DNA from: Polytrichum commune
Taxonomy: Eukaryota > Streptophyta > Polytrichopsida > Polytrichales > Polytrichaceae
Assembly: GCA_950295325.1 (NCBI GenBank)
Contig: OX485803.1
Span: 29,999,554-30,063,553, forward strand
Direction of reading: 5' to 3'
Length of the DNA: 64,000 bases
Part shown: piece after piece, positions 60,461 through 64,000 of the stretch
Numbering within the stretch: position 1 is the first letter of the stretch
Layout of the letters: each line of letters opens with the position of its first letter
Notes under the pieces: model-generated
What the model was told of the DNA's origin: nothing
Seen by the model: only the letters and a program-made list of their open reading frames with translations
Databases searched by the model: none
Position numbers and translations under genes: made by a program

Positions 60461-63400
60461 CTATGTGGAAAATCCATGTGTCATACGTTTCATCAACTGG
60501 TCATAAGTGGTGAACATAATTGTCGCGGAGGGGGCAACCCAGAGCATTCGAGAGGTCATGCCCTTTGTAAAGCCTTTGTAACCTTCATGTTTATAGATCG
60601 TCCTGGCTGCGTCCCATGCACCATTGTATTGGGTGGTGCTGTTGACATTGCTCTTTCCTTGTACTTGCAATCGCGTCTTGACAACATCCTGCACATAAAT
60701 TTCCAAGCATTCCATGAGGTGACAGTATACAAGAATTCCCCTCTTTTGCACAAGTTAATCACCATAAAATACAATAACTGGTATTTTCATCAGGTAGAGA
60801 TCAGGTAAAGAAAGCTTGTAGAATGTGTGCACCAATTAAGGAGTTCAATGTTGCAAAACCTTTAACCTTTGAAGGTCAAGCGTGTTTTTCCTCAAATTGA
60901 GATGACTAAGATGAAAGATATCCCATGCACGAAATGTCATTTCATAAAAGTTACAGATCAATGAAAAGTGGACATTCGTATGGTTGAAAGTTAAAAATTA
61001 ACATCTTGAAATGCCAATATTCCATGTCTGAGATTTTAATTGCAATTATTCAGAAAGACACAGTAGCAAAATATTGTCTGATAATTTTTTTCTCAAGGCT
61101 CAACCCTAAATTACGCATAACAGACTTCAAATAAACGAACAAAAAAACGATCATGTGTAACTATGGTGGCTGAGAATAATAGACACCTCCATAGAAATGT
61201 GTACTGGATTCCTTCTCATATTTGACCGTATTTGCAGCAAAATTTCAACTTATTTCTTCAATCGGGAAAACTCCATCAGAAGAAGGAAGCTACAGTACTT
61301 CAAGAAGGGAGCCTGCTATTCTGAGAAATGACTAAAAACAATATTCATCTCTCTTGGCTCCAAGGGCCTGTTGGAGCTTAGGTGACGTTTATCAAGGGTT
61401 AGTTCTAATGCACAGACGATGTCAGATTGATGGACGAAGTCCATCTTCAGTGAACAATCCCATAGGAGGCTCCGAAATATACCCAAAAATCTAACAACAA
61501 TCAGGATAACCCTAGAAAAGACTGATGCAGAGTCCGAGAAAAAACTCACCATGGGATTTGTCAATCCAGCAGCAAATGCCGCACTCACAAAAGAGCTTCC
61601 AAGCTCGTAATGGACTCCCAACTTCTCCACTGACTCGGCTCCTGATAACTTGACACACAATCGCTTGGTGCCCTCCCACATTGGTAGGTACACGGCGTTG
61701 TAAGGTCCCCACACCAACTGTGCTAACAAGAAACCCCTCCATAAAGCACCGATTCCTTCATGTCGGTAAATACTCCTCACGACATCCATTGATCCCTGCA
61801 ACAACAATAGGTACATTCGGTACGTTAGAAGCGCCCAATTCCGTCAGTAACCCAATTCCGCCACCCATTTTATGCCCCAAAGTGGGCAGCTGCGTACTTG
61901 GTCCAAATGAATACGAATGGTCCAAATGAATACGAATGAGCCTGTTCCAAAAACCTCGTCAAAATGAATACGAATGAACATGTCCCAAAAACCGAAACCG
62001 TAGCTGGATATTTGAGTGTTAGACAAAAAGTTACTGTCAACACTAGGCATCCGCTTTGGACAGCCCTATGAAAGTAACCACTTTAGGTCGCCCAAAACGT
62101 TTGACTTTTATACATACATATCTAAATCACCTTAGCCTCTTTACGAATTCGCTCTTTCTTTTTAAAATTGCTCACTTATTAAAGCTCACTTGAACACAAT
62201 ATTTAAGAGAGCAAATTATCTGAGAGCACAAAAGACGCAAGAAACCCATGAGAGAGAGAGAGAGAGAGAGAATACATAAGGAGGATGGGAGGAGAGAGGG
62301 GACGGAAGGCAGAAATGACTCATTATTCTTATTAGCCTATATATAGTTACCTTTCCAACGATGTGTCACCTTTATAGAACTTCCTGTTCCTAAATATTCA
62401 TGAATTTGTTTTTGAGGGGGGCTCCACTATTGGAAACAAATGGTGAAAAAATAAGTAGAGGTGAATCAAACAAGTAGAACGTTCAAAATACACACCGTAT
62501 ATGAGCCTTCTCCAGCAGATTGTATCATTTGCCTTTGCCTGATGACTTCAACAGGGACCATGACAGTGGACTGCACAATCGTTGCAAGCACACCACCTCC
62601 GAATTGAACTAAGGGATTTTCAGGCCCACCTGCAATACAATTTCCAACAAAAACCACATGATTGACAGAGTGTAGGTACTTACTCTACTAATCTGCAAAG
62701 CTAATTACCACATCAACGTCAACAGGTCCTAGTAAAATTTTCCAGGAACTTAGATATGCCCTCCCCACTGTGGGAAACCCTAAATTCCAACCACTGTAGC
62801 GGAAAGAATCAGAGGGCAAGGAAGACGATTGATTGATTGATTGAATGATTACCTGGGAGGTACTTTTTGGAGGTTTGATAGGTAGCCATGTAAAGAGCTT
62901 GTGCCGGTGCGATTTGTGTGACAGTGGCGTATCCTTTGTAGAGCGTTCTCCAACCCTCCTTGGCGGCGATGGTCTGCAATGATTGCAACGGACCTCTGTA
63001 CATCGCCAATGTGGCACCTCCACCACCTCCAGTACCGGATCCTTGAACCTATTCAAATACGACAACATATCTATTTCATTCAAATGGGATACCTCATGAA
63101 GCCTCTGCTGCAACATTCTTGTGAACACTATTACTATGTTTCCTGATTCCGGATGGATGAGTGGGATACATAGGGTAGGGTAGTTCGAACATCCACAGCC
63201 CACTCTGATAGTTTCCGCATTACAGAACCCACTGAAGTGTCAAACTTTGCAGCTCCGGTGTCGACTGAATTGAAACAGGCCTTTCTCAAGCGGCCTTTCT
63301 CCGACTTAACGACGGATTACCCAAGAGAATTTCCAAATTTTACAATTAAGTTATCAGTGGGCATCGGAAGGTGGTTCCTTGCATAGAACACGGAAATGGG

Positions 63401-63838
63401 AACACAAAAGTCATGAGGGAGAGGAAAGCGATAGGAAGCAGAGATTTATTGGACGCACTGCTGGATAGCTTTGGATTGTCTTGGATGAAGAAGAAGACAG
63501 AGGGAACAGCCAAGAGACAGAATTGTAGCCCACAGCAATAAGCAGGTGTGAATTGAATCGAGTTGAGAAGGTAAGGCTACAAGGATGATGCATTCATCCC
63601 ACAGTTGTAAAACCACACAGTTACTACAAGTAATTACACAAGCCATCTGATGAATGAGTAGTAAGGCCAAGAAAGAAAGGTAAGGTGATTTGGTTTGGTT
63701 TTGGTTGCGTACCATGAGCCTGGACTTGACGGTCATCATGGGATACATGACCATGTCCGCCAGCATGCCGGCCGTTCCCCCGGCCAACATCTGCTTCCCA
63801 AGTATTTGCTGATGGCTCTTATCTCCATCTTCTGTCAT
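60461..63838 (-). CDS. Mitochondrial carrier family (SLC25) protein, 309 aa, five exons
   Basis: Exons on the - strand: 63838-63713, 63048-62853, 62629-62496, 61795-61550, 60688-60461. All introns are GT-AG, phases agree, and the total is 930 bases (309 codons plus stop), the usual length. The three carrier repeats are complete. The matrix-side signatures are PMMTVKSR (P33), PVEVIRQR (P133) and PMDVVKTR (P233); the spacing of exactly 100 is canonical. The cytoplasmic-side motifs are YQTSKKYL, WEGTKRL and YDQLMKRM. GGTAGMLADMVMYP, YKGYATVTQIAPAQALYMATY and WRGFLLAQLVWGPYNAVY fit the helix pattern. It would exchange a small metabolite across the inner mitochondrial (or a plastid) membrane; the substrate cannot be told by eye. 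Oddity: the first signature has M where nearly all carriers have D or E, so one matrix salt bridge is missing. Its promoter lies at or beyond the right edge. Confidence 0.95.
62250..62271. repeat. (AG)n microsatellite in carrier intron 3
   Basis: About eleven GA units within the third intron of the carrier gene. Confidence 0.95.
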
Positions 63839-64000
63839 CTCCCAACCAAAATTTTAACCCCTCCTGTTCAACGACAAACGTCAAGTCTTCCAACAGCCTC
63901 AAACAGTCAACCCCTGTTTCTTCACCCCTGCCCTACCAACACTCTCTCAATTCCCCCCAACACTGTTCAGGAAAAAAATAGAACGAAGCTTCAATCACTA
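63839..64000 (-). promoter_or_regulatory. 5' leader or promoter of the carrier gene
   Basis: The 160 bases upstream of the carrier ATG are non-coding; a purine-rich stretch on the - strand looks like a leader. No TATA box can be placed with confidence. Confidence 0.4.

Noticed and set aside
60386-60808. 140-codon + strand frame
   Set aside because: Antisense of the last exon of the carrier gene, whose product is unambiguous.
1-64000. CRISPR arrays, prokaryotic operons, riboswitches, rRNA
   Set aside because: Looked for regular spaced repeats and known RNA cores; none seen, and the window is plant nuclear DNA.

Overview
The window is nuclear DNA of a land plant. It holds a Ty3/Gypsy integrase with a plant-type third open frame, two tRNA-Ser(AGA) genes of the usual plant form, genes with GT-AG introns, and long AT-rich spacers full of short inverted-repeat DNA elements. 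The clade cannot be fixed by eye. Host gene density is low: four protein genes and two tRNA genes in 64 kb.

Layout. 1-6.4 kb: the 3' part of a Ty3/Gypsy retrotransposon (end of integrase, a long third open frame, a probable 3' LTR), sprinkled with variants of the decamer GGCTATAGCC. 6.4-12 kb: spacer with three short TIR elements. 12-18.4 kb: a + strand gene for a secreted or membrane protein with about fifty W-centred nonapeptide repeats (E/K-rich) and a five-helix C-terminal membrane domain, preceded by a probable leader intron. 21.3-23.0 kb: a four-exon - strand gene of unknown family (154 aa as modelled). 24.0-28.3 kb: a long hairpin, a palindromic foldback and a nested inverted-repeat element with a hAT element inserted in one arm (exact 8-bp target duplication). 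28.3-38.5 kb: transposon debris, including a decayed SWIM-type transposase and a Mutator-like MITE. 38.6-39.7 kb: a second four-exon - strand small gene, a diverged relative of the 22 kb gene. 40.3-49.1 kb: a segment flanked by 0.7-0.9 kb inverted repeats, holding one copy of a roughly 3 kb non-coding repeat, a 273-bp MITE and the first tRNA gene. 49.1-51.7 kb: a G-poor remnant of a LINE endonuclease, interrupted by a 761-bp insertion, next to the second tRNA gene. 53.9-59.9 kb: another MITE and the second copy of the 3 kb repeat. 60.5-63.8 kb: a complete five-exon mitochondrial carrier gene (309 aa) on the - strand.

The host genes do not form an obvious pathway. The carrier would work in an organelle inner membrane, the repeat protein in the secretory system or cell surface, and the two small genes are a paralogous pair of unknown role. 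Most of the structure comes from repeated insertion of small DNA transposons into each other and into older repeats. Three nesting events can be read directly from target duplications or empty sites inside this window.
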